Source: Pisaster brevispinus (taxonomy: Eukaryota > Echinodermata > Asteroidea > Forcipulatida > Asteriidae). From it: DNA of 64,000 bases. Positions 49,279-61,946 of this stretch are shown piece after piece. Numbering within the stretch: position 1 is the stretch's first letter; each line of letters starts with the position of its first letter. Position numbers and translations under genes: made by a program. Below the pieces are notes generated by a model. That model made no database searches, was not told the DNA's origin, and worked only from the letters and a program-made list of their open reading frames with translations. The stretch lies in NCBI GenBank assembly GCA_023634235.1, contig JAMKCF010000003.1:17330742-17394741 (forward strand), given 5' to 3'.

Positions 49279-51235
49279 CGGCAAAGTCCTTGATTCACTT
49301 TTTCTTTTGTCTGAGTATAAAGATTTGAATCATGATTTCACTTTTGAGGTAGATATTTCGCTTGTCTTTGCGTGGAACACATAGCCCAGTGGTTGGGAGA
49401 TAGTTTCTGGTGGGTCGGGACCACGGTTCTAATCCCGGCAGTGTCCTTGATTCACTTTTTCTTTTTTCTAAGTCTTTAGATTTGAATCATGATTTCACTT
49501 ATGAGGTAGGAATTTCGCTTGTCTTTGCGTGGAACAAATATCCCAGTGGTTGGGAGATAGTTTCTGGTGGGTCGGGACCACGGTTCGAATCCCGGCAAAG
49601 TCCTTGATTCACTTTTTCTTTTTTTTAAGTCTTTAGATTTGAATCATGATTTCACTTATGAGGTTAGAATTTCGCTTGTCTTTGCGTGGAACACATAGCC
49701 CAGTGGTTGGGAGATAGTTTCTGGTGGGTCGGGACCACGGTTCTAATCCCGGCAGTGTCCTTGATTCACTTTTTCTTTTTTCTAAGTCTTTAGATTTGAA
49801 TCATGATTTCACTTATGAGGTAGGAATTTCGCTTGTCTTTGCGTGGAACAAATATCCCAGTGGTTGGGAGATAGTTTCTGGTGGGTCGGGACCACGGTTC
49901 GAATCCCGGCAAAGTCCTTGATTCACTTTTTCTTTTGTCTGAGTCTAAAGATTTGAATCATGATTTCACTTTTGAGGTAGATATTTCGCTTGTCTTTGCG
50001 TGGAACACATAGCCCAGTGGTTGGGAGATAGTTTCTGGTGGGTCGGGACCACGGTTCTAATCCCGGCAGTGTCCTTGATTCACTTTTTCTTTTTTCTAAG
50101 TCTTTAGATTTGAATCATGATTTCACTTATGAGGTAGGAATTTCGCTTGTCTTTGCGTGGAACAAATATCCCAGTGGTTGGGAGATAGTTTCTGGTGGGT
50201 CGGGACCACGGTTCGAATCCCGGCAAAGTCCTTGATTCACTTTTTCTTTTTTTTAAGTCTTTAGATTTGAATCATGATTTCACTTATGAGGTTAGAATTT
50301 CGCTTGTCTTTGCGTGGAACACATAGCCCAGTGGTTGGGAGATAGTTTCTGGTGGGTCGGGACCACGGTTCTAATCCCGGCAGTGTCCTTGATTCACTTT
50401 TTCTTTTTTCTAAGTCTTTAGATTTGAATCATGATTTCACTTATGAGGTAGGAATTTCGCTTGTCTTTGCGTGGAACAAATATCCCAGTGGTTGGGAGAT
50501 AGTTTCTGGTGGGTCGGGACCACGGTTCGAATCCCGGCAAAGTCCTTGATTCACTTTTTCTTTTGTCTGAGTATAAAGATTTGAATCATGATTTCACTTT
50601 TGAGGTAGATATTTCGCTTGTCTTTGCGTGGAACACATAGCCCAGTGGTTGGGAGATAGTTTCTGGTGGGTCGGGACCACGGTTCTAATCCCGGCAGTGT
50701 CCTTGATTCACTTTTTCTTTTTTCTAAGTCTTTAGATTTGAATCATGATTTCACTTATGAGGTAGGAATTTCGCTTGTCTTTGCGTGGAACAAATATCCC
50801 AGTGGTTGGGAGATAGTTTCTGGTGGGTCGGGACCACGGTTCGAATCCCGGCAAAGTCCTTGATTCACTTTTTCTTTTTTTTAAGTCTTTAGATTTGAAT
50901 CATGATTTCACTTATGAGGTTAGAATTTCGCTTGTCTTTGCGTGGAACACATAGCCCAGTGGTTGGGAGATAGTTTCTGGTGGGTCGGGACCACGGTTCT
51001 AATCCCGGCAGTGTCCTTGATTCACTTTTTCTTTTTTCTAAGTCTTTAGATTTGAATCATGATTTCACTTATGAGGTAGGAATTTCGCTTGTCTTTGCGT
51101 GGAACAAATATCCCAGTGGTTGGGAGATAGTTTCTGGTGGGTCGGGACCACGGTTCGAATCCCGGCAAAGTCCTTGATTCACTTTTTCTTTTGTCTGAGT
51201 CTAAAGATTTGAATCATGATTTCACTTTTGAGGTA

Positions 51236-51857
51236 GATATTTCGCTTGTCTTTGCGTGGAACAGATAGCCCAGTCGTTGGGAGACAGTTTCTGGTGATCG
51301 GGACCACGGTTCGAATCCCGGCAGGGTCCTTGATTCACTTTTTCTTTTTTCTAAGTCTTTAGATTTGAATCATGATTTCACTTATGAGGTAAGAATTTCG
51401 CTTGTCTTTGCGTGGAACACATAGCCCAGTGGTTGGGAGACAGTTTCTGGTGGATCGGGACCACGGTTCGAATCCCGGCAGTGTTCTTGACTCACTTTTT
51501 CTTTTTTCTGAGTCTAAAGATTTGAATCATGATTTCACTTATGAGGTAGATATTTCGCTTGTCTTTGCGTGGAACAAATAGCCCAGTGGTTGGGAGACAG
51601 TTTCTGGTGGATCGTGACCACGGTTCGAATCCCGGCAGTGTCCTTGACTCACTTTGTCTTTTTTCTGAGTCTAAAGATTTGAATCATGATTTCACTTATG
51701 AGGTAGGAATTTCGCTTGTCTTTGCGTGGAACAAATAGCCCAGTGGTTGAGAGATAGTTTCTGGTGGGTAGGGACCACGGTTCGAATCCCGACAAGGTCC
51801 TTGATTCACTTTTTCTTTTTGCTGAGTCTAAGGATTTGAATCATTATTTCACTTATG
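51236..51857 (+). repeat. Ordinary monomers after the dimer array
   Basis: About four monomers with intact A boxes. One has a one-base loss at CTGGTGATCGGG near 51,293, and another reads GGGTAGGGACC near 51,767. They separate the dimer array from the downstream copy of its left flank. Confidence 0.82.
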
Positions 51858-53690
51858 AGGTAAGAATTTCGCTTGTCTTTGCGTGGAACAGATAGCCTAG
51901 TGGTTGGGAGATAGTTTCTGGTGGATCGTGACCACGGTTCGAATCCCGGCAATGTTCTTGACTCACTTTTTCTTTTTTCTGAGTCTAAAGATTTGAATCA
52001 TGATTTCACTTATGAGGTAGGAATTTCGCTTGTCTTTGCGTGGAACAAATAGCCTAGTGGTTGGGAGATAGTTTCTGGAGGGTCGGGACCACGGTTCGAA
52101 TCCGGACAAGGTCCTTGATTCACTTTTTATTTTTGCTGAGTCTAAGGATTTGAATCATGATTTCACTTATGAGGTAAGAATTTCGCTTGTCTATGAGTGG
52201 AACAGTAAGCCCAGTGGTTGGGAGATAGTTTCTGGTGGGTCTGGTGGGTCGGGACCACGGTTTCTGGTGGGTCGGGACCACGGTTCTAATCCCGGCAGTG
52301 TACTTGATTCACTTTTTCTTTTTTCTAAGTCTTTAGATTTGAATCATGATTTCACTTATGAGGTAAGAATTTCGCTTGTCTTTGCGTGGAAAAAATAGCC
52401 CAGTGGTTGGGAGATAGTTTCTGGAGGGTCGGGACCACGGTTCGAATCCGGACAAGGTCCTTGATTCACTTTTTCTTTTTGCTGAGTCTAAGGATTTGAA
52501 TCGTGATTTCACTTATGATGTAAGAATTTCGCTTGTCTTTGCGTGGAACAGATAGCCCAGTCGTTGGGAGACAGTTTCTGGTGGATCGGGACCACGGTTC
52601 GAATCCCGGCAGGGTACTTGATTCACTTTTTCTTTTTTTTAAGTCTTTAGATTTGAATCATGATTTCACTTATGAGGTAAGAATTTCGCTTGTCTTTGCG
52701 TGGAACACAAAACCCAGTGGTTGGGAGATAGTTTCTGGTGGGTCGGGACCACGGTTCTAATCCCGGCAGTGTCCTTGATTCACTTTTTCTTTTTTCTAAG
52801 TCTTTAGATTTGAATCATGATTTCACTTATGAGGTAGGAATTTCGCTTGTCTTTGCGTGGAACAAATATCCCAGTGGTTGGGAGATAGTTTCTGGTGGGT
52901 CGGGACCACGGTTCGAATCCCGGCAAAGTCCTTGATTCACTTTTTCTTTTGTCTGAGTCTAAAGATTTGAATCATGATTTCACTTTTGAGGTAGATATTT
53001 CGCTTGTCTTTGCGTGGAACACATAGCCCAGTGGTTGGGAGATAGTTTCTGGTGGGTCGGGACCACGGTTCTAATCCCGGCAGTGTCCTTGATTCACTTT
53101 TTCTTTTTTCTAAGTCTTTAGATTTGAATCATGATTTCACTTATGAGGTAGGAATTTCGCTTGTCTTTCCGTGGAACAAATATCCCAGTGGTTGGGAGAT
53201 AGTTTCTGGTGGGTCGGGACCACGGTTCGAATCCCGGCAAAGTCCTTGATTCACTTTTTCTTTTTTTTAAGTCTTTAGATTTGAATCATGATTTCACTTA
53301 AGAGGTTAGAATTTCGCTTGTCTTTGCGTGGAACACATAGCCCAGTGGTTGGGAGATAGTTTCTGGTGGGTCGGGACCACGGTTCTAATCCCGGCAGTGT
53401 CCTTGATTCACTTTTTCTTTTTTCTAAGTCTTTAGATTTGAATCATGATTTCACTTATGAGGTAGGAATTTCGCTTGTCTTTGCGTGGAACAAATATCCC
53501 AGTGGTTGGGAGATAGTTTCTGGTGGGTCGGGACCACGGTTCGAATCCCGGCAAAGTCCTTGATTCACTTTTTCTTTTGTCTGAGTCTAAAGATTTGAAT
53601 CATGATTTCACTTTTGAGGTAGATATTTCGCTTGTCTTTGCGTGGAACACATAGCCCAGTGGTTGGGAGATAGTTTCTGGTGGGTCGGGA
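51858..53690 (+). repeat. 1.8-kb segment, copy 2
   Basis: Matches 47,588-49,420 at an offset of 4,270. Differences include CACAAAACCCAGTGG near 52,706 (A box changed) and CTTTCCGTGG near 53,167. The copy holds only three of the dimers before diverging, compared with nine upstream, so the two dimer tracts differ in copy number. Confidence 0.86.
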
Positions 53691-54534
53691 CCACGGTTCT
53701 AATCCCGGCAGTGTCCTTGATTCACTTTTTCTTTTTTTTAAGTCTTTAGATTTGAATCATGATTTCACTTATGAGGTTAGAATTTCGCTTGTCTTTGCGT
53801 GGAACAAATATCCCAGTGGTTGGGAGACAGTTTCTGGTGGATCGGGACCACGGTTCGAATCCCGGCAGGGTCCTTGATTCACTTTTTTCTTTTTTCTAAG
53901 TCTTTAGATTTGAATCATGATTTCACTTATGAGGTAAGAATTTCGCTTGTCTTTGCGTGGAACACATAGCCCAGTGGTTGACAAATAGTTTCTGGTGGGT
54001 CGGGACCACGGTTCGAATCCCGGCAGTGTTCTTGACTCACTTTTTCTTTTTTCTGAGTCTAAAGATTTGAATCATGATTTCACTAATGAGGTAGATATTT
54101 CGCTTGTCTTTGCGTGGAACAAATAGCCCAGGGGTTGGGAGATAGTTTCTGGTGGGTCGGGACCACGGTTCGAATCTGGACAAGGTCCTTGATTCACTTT
54201 TTCTTTTTGCTGAGTCTAAGGATTTGAATCGTGATTTCACTTATGAGGTAAGAATGTCGCTTGTCTTTGCGTGGAACAGATAGCCTAGTGGTTGGGAGAT
54301 GGTTTCTGGTGGATCGTGACCACGGTTCGAATCCCGGCAGTGTCCTTGACTCACTTTGTCTTTTTTCTGAGTCTAAAGATTTGAATCATGATTTAACTTA
54401 TGAGGTAGGAATTTCGCTTGTCTTTGCGTGGAACAAATAGCCCAGTGGTTAAGAGATAGTTTCTGGTGGGTCGGGACCACGGTTCGAATCCCGACAAGGT
54501 CCTTGATTCACTTTTTCTTTTTGCTGAGTCTAAG
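53121..54534 (+). repeat. 1,414-bp tandem duplication, copy 1 (9 monomers)
   Basis: Nine monomers (157.1 bp each) followed directly by a second copy. The rare CTTTCCGTGG and GGTTGACAAATAG (near 53,978) mark both. It starts inside the 1.8-kb copy above, so it formed after that event. Confidence 0.88.
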
Positions 54535-55948
54535 GATTTGAATCATGATTTCACTTATGAGGTAGGAATTTCGCTTGTCTTTCCGTGGAACAAATATCCC
54601 AGTGGTTGGGAGATAGTTTCTGGTGGGTCGGGACCACGGTTCGAATCCCGGCAAAGTCCTTGATTCACTTTTTCTTTTTTTTAAGTCTTTAGATTTGAAT
54701 CATGATTTCACTTATGAGGTTAGAATTTCGCTTGTCTTTGCGTGGAACACATAGCCCAGTGGTTGGGAGATAGTTTCTGGTGGGTCGGGACCACGGTTCT
54801 AATCCCGGCAGTGTCCTTGATTCACTTTTTCTTTTTTCTAAGTCTTTAGATTTGAATCATGATTTCACTTATGAGGTAGGAATTTCGCTTGTCTTTGCGT
54901 GGAACAAATATCCCAGTGGTTGGGAGATAGTTTCTGGTGGGTCGGGACCACGGTTCGAATCCCGGCAAAGTCCTTGATTCACTTTTTCTTTTGTCTGAGT
55001 CTAAAGATTTGAATCATGATTTCACTTTTGAGGTAGATATTTCGCTTGTCTTTGCGTGGAACACATAGCCCAGTGGTTGGGAGATAGTTTCTGGTGGGTC
55101 GGGACCACGGTTCTAATCCCGGCAGTGTCCTTGATTCACTTTTTCTTTTTTTTAAGTCTTTAGATTTGAATCATGATTTCACTTATGAGGTTAGAATTTC
55201 GCTTGTCTTTGCGTGGAACAAATATCCCAGTGGTTGGGAGACAGTTTCTGGTGGATCGGGACCACGGTTCGAATCCCGGCAGGGTCCTTGATTCACTTTT
55301 TTCTTTTTTCTAAGTCTTTAGATTTGAATCATGATTTCACTTATGAGGTAAGAATTTCGCTTGTCTTTGCGTGGAACACATAGCCCAGTGGTTGACAAAT
55401 AGTTTCTGGTGGGTCGGGACCACGGTTCGAATCCCGGCAGTGTTCTTGACTCACTTTTTCTTTTTTCTGAGTCTAAAGATTTGAATCATGATTTCACTAA
55501 TGAGGTAGATATTTCGCTTGTCTTTGCGTGGAACAAATAGCCCAGGGGTTGGGAGATAGTTTCTGGTGGGTCGGGACCACGGTTCGAATCTGGACAAGGT
55601 CCTTGATTCACTTTTTCTTTTTGCTGAGTCTAAGGATTTGAATCGTGATTTCACTTATGAGGTAAGAATGTCGCTTGTCTTTGCGTGGAACAGATAGCCT
55701 AGTGGTTGGGAGATGGTTTCTGGTGGATCGTGACCACGGTTCGAATCCCGGCAGTGTCCTTGACTCACTTTGTCTTTTTTCTGAGTCTAAAGATTTGAAT
55801 CATGATTTAACTTATGAGGTAGGAATTTCGCTTGTCTTTGCGTGGAACAAATAGCCCAGTGGTTAAGAGATAGTTTCTGGTGGGTCGGGACCACGGTTCG
55901 AATCCCGACAAGGTCCTTGATTCACTTTTTCTTTTTGCTGAGTCTAAG
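54535..55948 (+). repeat. 1,414-bp tandem duplication, copy 2
   Basis: Second tandem copy, starting and ending at the GATTTGAATCATGATT spacer. I saw one base change (CACTTATGAGGTTAG near 54,712, against CACTTAAGAGGTTAG near 53,298). The breakpoint lies on the conserved palindrome region. Confidence 0.88.
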
Positions 55949-56290
55949 GATTTGAATCATGATTTCACTTATGAGGTAAGAATTTCGCTTGTCTATGCGT
56001 GGAACAAATATCCCAGTGGTTGGGAGACAGTTTTTGGTGGGTCGGGACTACGGTTCGAATCCCGGCAGGGTCCTTGATTCACTTTTTTCTTTTTTCTAAG
56101 TCTTTAGATTTGAATCATGATTTCACTTATGAGGTAAGAATTTCGCTTGTCTTTGCGTGGAACACATAGCCCAGTGGTTGGCAAATAGTTTCTGGTGGGT
56201 CGGGACCACGGTTCGAATCCCGGCAGTGTTCTTGACTCACTTTTTCTTTTTTCTGAGTCTAAAGATTTGAATCATGATTTCACTAATGAG
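55949..56290 (+). repeat. Monomers ending in a truncated spacer
   Basis: Two monomers. At 56,281-56,293, CACTAATGAGTAGCCCAG joins the spacer directly to the A box, losing about 33 bp that include the TTTCGCTTGTCTTTGCGTGG block. The A box is kept but the upstream flank is gone. The downstream relative at about 57,510-57,560 has the full sequence, so this is a deletion. Confidence 0.85.
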
Positions 56291-57550
56291 TAGCCCAGTG
56301 GTTGGGAGACAGTTTCTGGTGGATCGGGACCACGGTTCGAATCCCGGCAGGGTCCTTGATTTACTTTTTTTTCTTTTTTCTAAGTCTTTAGATTTGAATC
56401 ATGATTTCACTTATGAGGTAAGAATTTCGCTTGTCTTTGCGTGGAACACATAACCCAGTGGTTGGCAAATAGTTTCTGGTGGGTCGGGACCACGGTTCGA
56501 ATCCCGGCAGTGTTCTTGACTCACTTTTTCTTTTTTCTGAGTCTAAAGATTTGAATCATGATTTCACTTATGAGGTAGATATTGCGCTTGTCTTTGCGTG
56601 GAACAAATAGCCCAGTGGTTGGGAGATAGTTTCTGGTGGGTCGGGACCACGGTTCGAATCCGGACAAGGTCCTTGATTCACTTTTTCTTTTTGCTGAGTC
56701 TAAGGATTTGAATCGTGATTTCACTTATGAGGTAAGAATGTCGCTTGTCTTTGCGTGGAACAGATAGCCTAGTGGTTGGGAGATAGTTTCTGGTGGATCG
56801 TGACCACGGTTCGAATCCCGGCAGTGTCCTTGACTCACTTTGTCTTTTTTCTAAGTCTTTAGATTTGAATCATGATTTCACTTATAAGGTAAGAACTTCG
56901 CTTGTCTTTGCGTGGAACACATAGCCCAATGGTCGGGAAATAGTTTTTGGTGGGTCGGGACTACGGTTCGAATCCCGGCAGGGTCCTTGATTCACTCTTT
57001 CTTTTTTCTAAGTCTTTAGATTTGAATCATGATTTCACTTATGAGGTAAGAATTTCGCTTGTCTATGCGTGGAACAGATAGCCCAGTGGTTGGGAGATAG
57101 TTTCTGGTGGGTCGGGACCACGGTTCTAATCCCGGCAGTGTCCTTGATTCACTTTTTCTTTTTTCTAAGTCTTTAGATTTGAATCATGATTTCACTTATG
57201 AGGTAGGAATTTCGCTTGTCTTTGCGTGGAACAAATATCCCAGTGGTTGGGAGACAGTTTCTGGTGGATCGGGACCACGGTTCGAATCCCGGCAGGGTCC
57301 TTGATTCACTTTTTTCTTTTTTCTAAGTCTTTAGATTTGAATCATGATTTCACTTATGAGGTAAGAATTTCGCTTGTCTTTGCGTGGAACACATAGCCCA
57401 GTGGTTGGCAAATAGTTTCTGGTGGGTCGGGACCACGGTTCGAATCCCGGCAGTGTTCTTGACTCACTTTTTCTTTTTTCTGAGTCTAAAGATTTGAATC
57501 ATGATTTCACTAATGAGGTAGATATTTCGCTTGTCTTTGCGTGGAACAAA
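56291..57550 (+). repeat. 1,260-bp tandem duplication, copy 1 (8 monomers)
   Basis: Eight monomers repeated directly at an offset of 1,260. Markers are TTGGCAAATAG (near 56,462), GAGGTAGATATTGCGC (near 56,571) and CCCAATGGTCGGG (near 56,926). This block again shows the factor-of-two monomer count seen in the dimer array. Confidence 0.87.
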
Positions 57551-59278
57551 TAGCCCAGTGGTTGGGAGACAGTTTCTGGTGGATCGGGACCACGGTTCGA
57601 ATCCCGGCAGGGTCCTTGATTCACTTTTTTTTCTTTTTTCTAAGTCTTTAGATTTGAATCATGATTTCACTTATGAGGTAAGAATTTCGCTTGTCTTTGC
57701 GTGGAACACATAGCCCAGTGGTTGGCAAATAGTTTCTGGTGGGTCGGGACCACGGTTCGAATCCCGGCAGTGTTCTTGACTCACGTTTTCTTTTTTCTGA
57801 GTCTAAAGATTTGAATCATGATTTCACTTATGAGGTAGATATTGCGCTTGTCTTTGCGTGGAACAAATAGCCCAGTGGTTGGGAGATAGTTTCTGGTGGG
57901 TCGGGACCACGGTTCGAATCCGGACAAGGTCCTTGATTCACTTTTTCTTTTTGCTGAGTCTAAGGATTTGAATCGTGATTTCACTTATGAGGTAAGAATG
58001 TCGCTTGTCTTTGCGTGGAACAGATAGCCTAGTGGTTGGGAGATAGTTTCTGGTGGATCGTGACCACGGTTCGAATCCCGGCAGTGTCCTTGACTCACTT
58101 TGTCTTTTTTCTAAGTCTTTAGATTTGAATCATGATTTCACTTATGAGGTAAGAACTTCGCTTGTCTTTGCGTGGAACACATAGCCCAATTGTCGGGAAA
58201 TAGTTTTTGGTGGGTCGGGACTACGGTTCGAATCCCGGCAGGGTCCTTGATTCACTCTTTCTTTTTTCTAAGTCTTTAGATTTGAATCATGATTTCACTT
58301 ATGAGGTAAGAATTTCGCTTGTCTATGCGTGGAACAGATAGCCCAGTGGTTGGGAGATAGTTTCTGGTGGGTCGGGACCACGGTTCTAATCCCGGCAGTG
58401 TCCTTGATTCACTTTTTCTTTTTTCTAAGTCTTTAGATTTGAATCATGATTTCACTTATGAGGTAGGAATTTCGCTTGTCTTTGCGTGGAACAAATATCC
58501 CAGTGGTTGGGAGACAGTTTCTGGTGGATCGGGGCCACGGTTCGAATCCCGGCAGGGTCCTTGATTCACTTTTTTCTTTTTTCTAAGTCTTTAGATTTGA
58601 ATCATGATTTCACTTATGAGGTAAGAATTTCGCTTGTCTTTGCGTGGAACACATAGCCCAGTGGTTGGCAAATAGTTTCTGGTGGGTCGGGACCACGGTT
58701 CGAATCCCGGCAGTGTTCTTGACTCACTTTTTCTTTTTTCTGAGTCTAAAGATTTGAATCATGATTTCACTTATGAGGTAGATATTTCGCTTGTCTTTGC
58801 GTGGAACAAATAGCCCAGTGGTTGGGAGACAGTTTCTGGTGGATCGGGACCACGGTTCGAATCCCGGCAAGGTCCTTGATTCACTTTTTTTTTTTTTCTA
58901 AGTCTTTAGATTTGAATCATGATTTCACTTTTGAGGTAAGAATTTCGCTTGTCTTTGCATGGAACACATAGCCCAGTGGTTGGGAATAAGTTTCTGGTGG
59001 GTCGGGACTACGGTTCGAATCCCGGCAGGGTCCTTGATTCACTTTTTCTTTTTTCTAAGTCTTTAGATTTGAATCATGATTTCACTTATGAGGTAGATAT
59101 TTCGCTTGTCTTGGCGTGGAACAAATAGCCCAGTGGTTGGGAGATAGTTTCTGGTGGGTCGGGACCACGGTTCTAATCCCGGCAGTGTCCTTGATTCACT
59201 TTTTCTTTGTTCTAAGTTTTTAGATTTGAATCATGATTTCACTTATGAGGTAAGAATTTCAATTGTCTATGCGTGGAA
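57225..59278 (+). repeat. Segment repeated 4,722 bp downstream, copy 1
   Basis: About 13 monomers recur at 61,947-64,000 (offset 4,722, 30 monomers). The segment overlaps the 1,260-bp pair, showing the block was copied as a whole. Differences include TTGGGAATAAG near 58,979 against TTGGGAAATAG downstream. Confidence 0.87.
57551..58810 (+). repeat. 1,260-bp tandem duplication, copy 2
   Basis: Second tandem copy with few changes: CCCAATTGTCGGG near 58,186 for CCCAATGGTCGGG, GATCGGGGCCACGG near 58,527, and TCACGTTTTC near 57,781. Its right part is repeated once more 4,722 bp downstream. Confidence 0.87.
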
Positions 59279-61946
59279 CAGATAGCCCAGTGGTTGGGGA
59301 TAGTTTCTGGTGGGTCGGGACCACGGTTCTAATCCCGGCAGTGTCCTTGATTCACTTTTTCTATTTTCTAAGTCTTTAGATTTGAATCATGATTTCACTT
59401 ATGAGGTAAGAATTTCGCTTGTCTTTGCGTGGAACACATAGCCCAGTGGTTGGCAAATAGTTTCTGGTGGGTCGGGACTACGGTTCGAATCCCGGCAGGG
59501 TCCTTGATTCACTTGTTCTTTTTTCTAAGTCTTTAGATTTGAATCATGATTTCACTTATGAGGTATAGATTGCTCTTGTCTTTGCGTGGAACAAATAGCC
59601 CACTGGTTGGGAGATAGTTTCTGGAGGGTCGGGACCACGGTTCGAATCCGGACAAGGTCCTTGATTCACTCTTTCTTTTTGCTGAGTCTTTAGATTTGAA
59701 TCGTGATTTCACTTATGAGGTAAGAATTTCGCTTGTCTTTGCGTGGAACAAATATCCCAGTGGTTGGGAGATAGTTTCTGGTGGGTCGGGACCACGGTTC
59801 GAATCCCGGCAAAGTCCTTGATTCACTTTTTCTTTTGTCTGAGTCTAAAGATTTGAATCATGATTTCACTTTTGAGGTAGATATTTCGCTTGTCTTTGCG
59901 TGGAACACATAGCCCAGTGGTTGGGAGATAGTTTCTGGTGGGTCGGGACCACGGTTCTAATCCCGGCAGTGTCCTTGATTCACTTTTTCTTTTTTCTAAG
60001 TCTTTAGATTTGAATCATGATTTCACTTATGAGGTAGGAATTTCGCTTGTCTTTCCGTGGAACAAATATCCCAGTGGTTGGGAGATAGTTTCTGGTGGGT
60101 CGGGACCACGGTTCGAATCCCGGCAAAGTCCTTGATTCACTTTTTCTTTTTTTTAAGTCTTTAGATTTGAATCATGATTTCACTTATGAGGTTAGAATTT
60201 CGCTTGTTTTTGCGTGGAACACATAGCCCAGTGGTTGGGAGATAGTTTCTGGTGGGTCGGGACCACGGTTCTAATCCCGGCAGTGTCCTTGATTCACTTT
60301 TTCTTTTTTCTAAGTCTTTAGATTTGAATCATGATTTCACTTATGAGGTAGGAATTTCGCTTGTCTTTGCGTGGAACACATAGCCCAGTGGTTGGGAGAT
60401 AGTTTCTGGTGGGTCGGGACCACGGTTCTAATCCCGGCAGTGTCCTTGATTCACTTTTTCTTTTTTCTAAGTCTTTAGATTTGAATCATGATTTCACTTA
60501 TGAGGTAGGAATTTCGCTTGTCTTTGCGTGGAACAAATATCCCAGTGGTTGGGAGATAGTTTCTGGTGGATCGGGACCACGGTTCGAATCCCGGCAGGGT
60601 ACTTGATTCACTTTTTCTTTTTTTTAAGTTTTTAGATTTGAATCATGATTTCACTTATGAGGTAAGAATGTCGCTTGTCTTTGCGTGGAACAGATAGCCC
60701 AGTGGTTGGGAGATAGTTTCTGGTGGGTCGGGACCACGGTTCTAATCCCGGCAGTGTCCTTGATTCACTTTCTCTTTTTTCTAAGTCTTTAGATTTGAAT
60801 CATGATTTCACTTATGAGGTAGGAATTTCGCTTGTCTTTGCATGGAACAAATATCCCAGTGGTTGGGAGACAGTTTCTGGTGGATCGGGACCACGGTTCG
60901 AATCCCGGCAGGGTCCTTGATTCACTTTTTCTTTTTTCTAAGTCTTTAGATTTGAATCATGATTTCACTTATGAGGTAAGAATTTCGCTTGTCTTTGCGT
61001 GGAACACATAGCCCAGTGGTTGGGAGACAGTTTCTGGTGGATCGGGACCACGGTTCGAATCCCGGCAGTGTTCTTGACTCACTTTTTCTTTTTTCTGAGT
61101 CTAAAGATTTGAATCATGATTTCACTTATGAGGTAGATATTTCGCTTGTCTTTGCGTGGAACAAATAGCCCAGTGGTTGGGAGACAGTTTCTGGTGGATC
61201 GGGACCACGGTTCGAATCCCGGCAGGGTCCTTGATTCACTTTTTTGTTCTTCTTTTTTCAAAGTCTTTAGATTTGAATCATGATTTCACTTATGAGGCAA
61301 GAATTTCGCTTGTCTTTGCGTGGAACACATAGCCCAGTGGTTGGGAAATAGTTTCTGGTGGTTCGGGACTACGGTTCGAATCCCGGCAGGGTCCTTCATT
61401 CACTTTTTCTTTTTTCTAAGTCTTTAGATTTGAATCATGATTTCACTTATGAGGTATAGATTGCGCTTGTCTTTGCGTGGAACAAATAGCCCAGGGGTTG
61501 GGAGATAGTTTCTGGTGGGTCGGGACCACGGTTCGAATCTGGACAAGGTCCTTGATTCACTTTTTCTTTTTGCTGAGTCTAAGGATTTGAATCGTGATTT
61601 CACTTATGAGGTAAGAATGTCGCTTGTCTTTGCGTGGAACAGATAGCCTAGTGGTTGGGAGATGGTTTCTGGTGGATCGTGACCACGTTTCGAATCCCGG
61701 CAGTGTCCTTGACTCACTTTGTCTTTTTTCTGAGTCTAAAGATTTGAATCATGATTTAACTTATGAGGTAGGAATTTCGCTTGTCTTTGCGTGGAACAAA
61801 TAGCCCAGTGGTTAAGAGATAGTTTCTGGTGGGTCGGGACCACGGTTCGAATCCCGACAAGGTCCTTGATTCACTTTTTCTTTTTGCTGAGTCTAAGGAT
61901 TTGAATCATGATTTCACTTATGAGGTAAGAATTTCGCTTGTCTATG
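59279..61946 (+). repeat. Mosaic containing dimer-type monomers
   Basis: About 17 monomers. From about 59,750 to 60,600 the reciprocal a/b dimers of the 48-kb array reappear, including the CTTTCCGTGG variant (60,053). Bases 61,480-61,980 match 55,530-56,030 at an offset of 5,949. A-box change CCCAGGGGTTGGG is at about 61,490. No other type of sequence is present. Confidence 0.83.

Larger units (their letters stand above)
47588..49420 (+). repeat. 1.8-kb segment repeated 4,270 bp downstream, copy 1
   Basis: This segment recurs at about 51,858-53,690. It includes the odd monomer at 47,961-48,011, where the middle of the tRNA-like block is duplicated (GGTGGGTCTGGTGGGTCGGG followed by a second TTTCTGGTGGGTCGGGACC). 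The right part runs into the homogeneous dimer array, so copying and dimer expansion are nested. Confidence 0.87.
48430..51235 (+). repeat. Homogenised 314-bp dimer array (9 dimers)
   Basis: Nine dimers step by exactly 314 bp (reference points 48468, 48782, and so on to 50980). Monomer a has ACACATAGCCCAGTGG and GGTTCTAATCC; monomer b has ACAAATATCCCAGTGG and GGTTCGAATCC. Successive dimers alternate between a GAGGTTAGAATTTCG spacer and a TTTTGAGGTAGATATTTCG spacer, giving a 628-bp tetramer. The base in GAGTCTAAAG or GAGTATAAAG alternates every second tetramer (C near 48,690, A near 49,313, C near 49,938, A near 50,571, C near 51,197), giving a 1,256-bp octamer. Apart from these markers the copies look identical. 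This is the youngest-looking part of the window. Confidence 0.93.

Noticed and set aside
49300..49325. TATA box (GAGTATAAAG) in some monomers
   Set aside because: The TATAAAG string arises from one base change in the common GAGTCTAAAG and lies roughly 85 bp or more before the next A box, too far for a usual Pol III TATA element. It also appears near 29,490, 32,005 and 40,950 without other promoter signs.
48430..51235. Assembly artefact explaining the homogeneous dimers
   Set aside because: It cannot be excluded without reads, but the ordered alternation of spacer types and of the C/A site at the tetramer level is not what a simple looped assembly of one dimer would give. A false duplication of a 1,256-bp unit remains possible.
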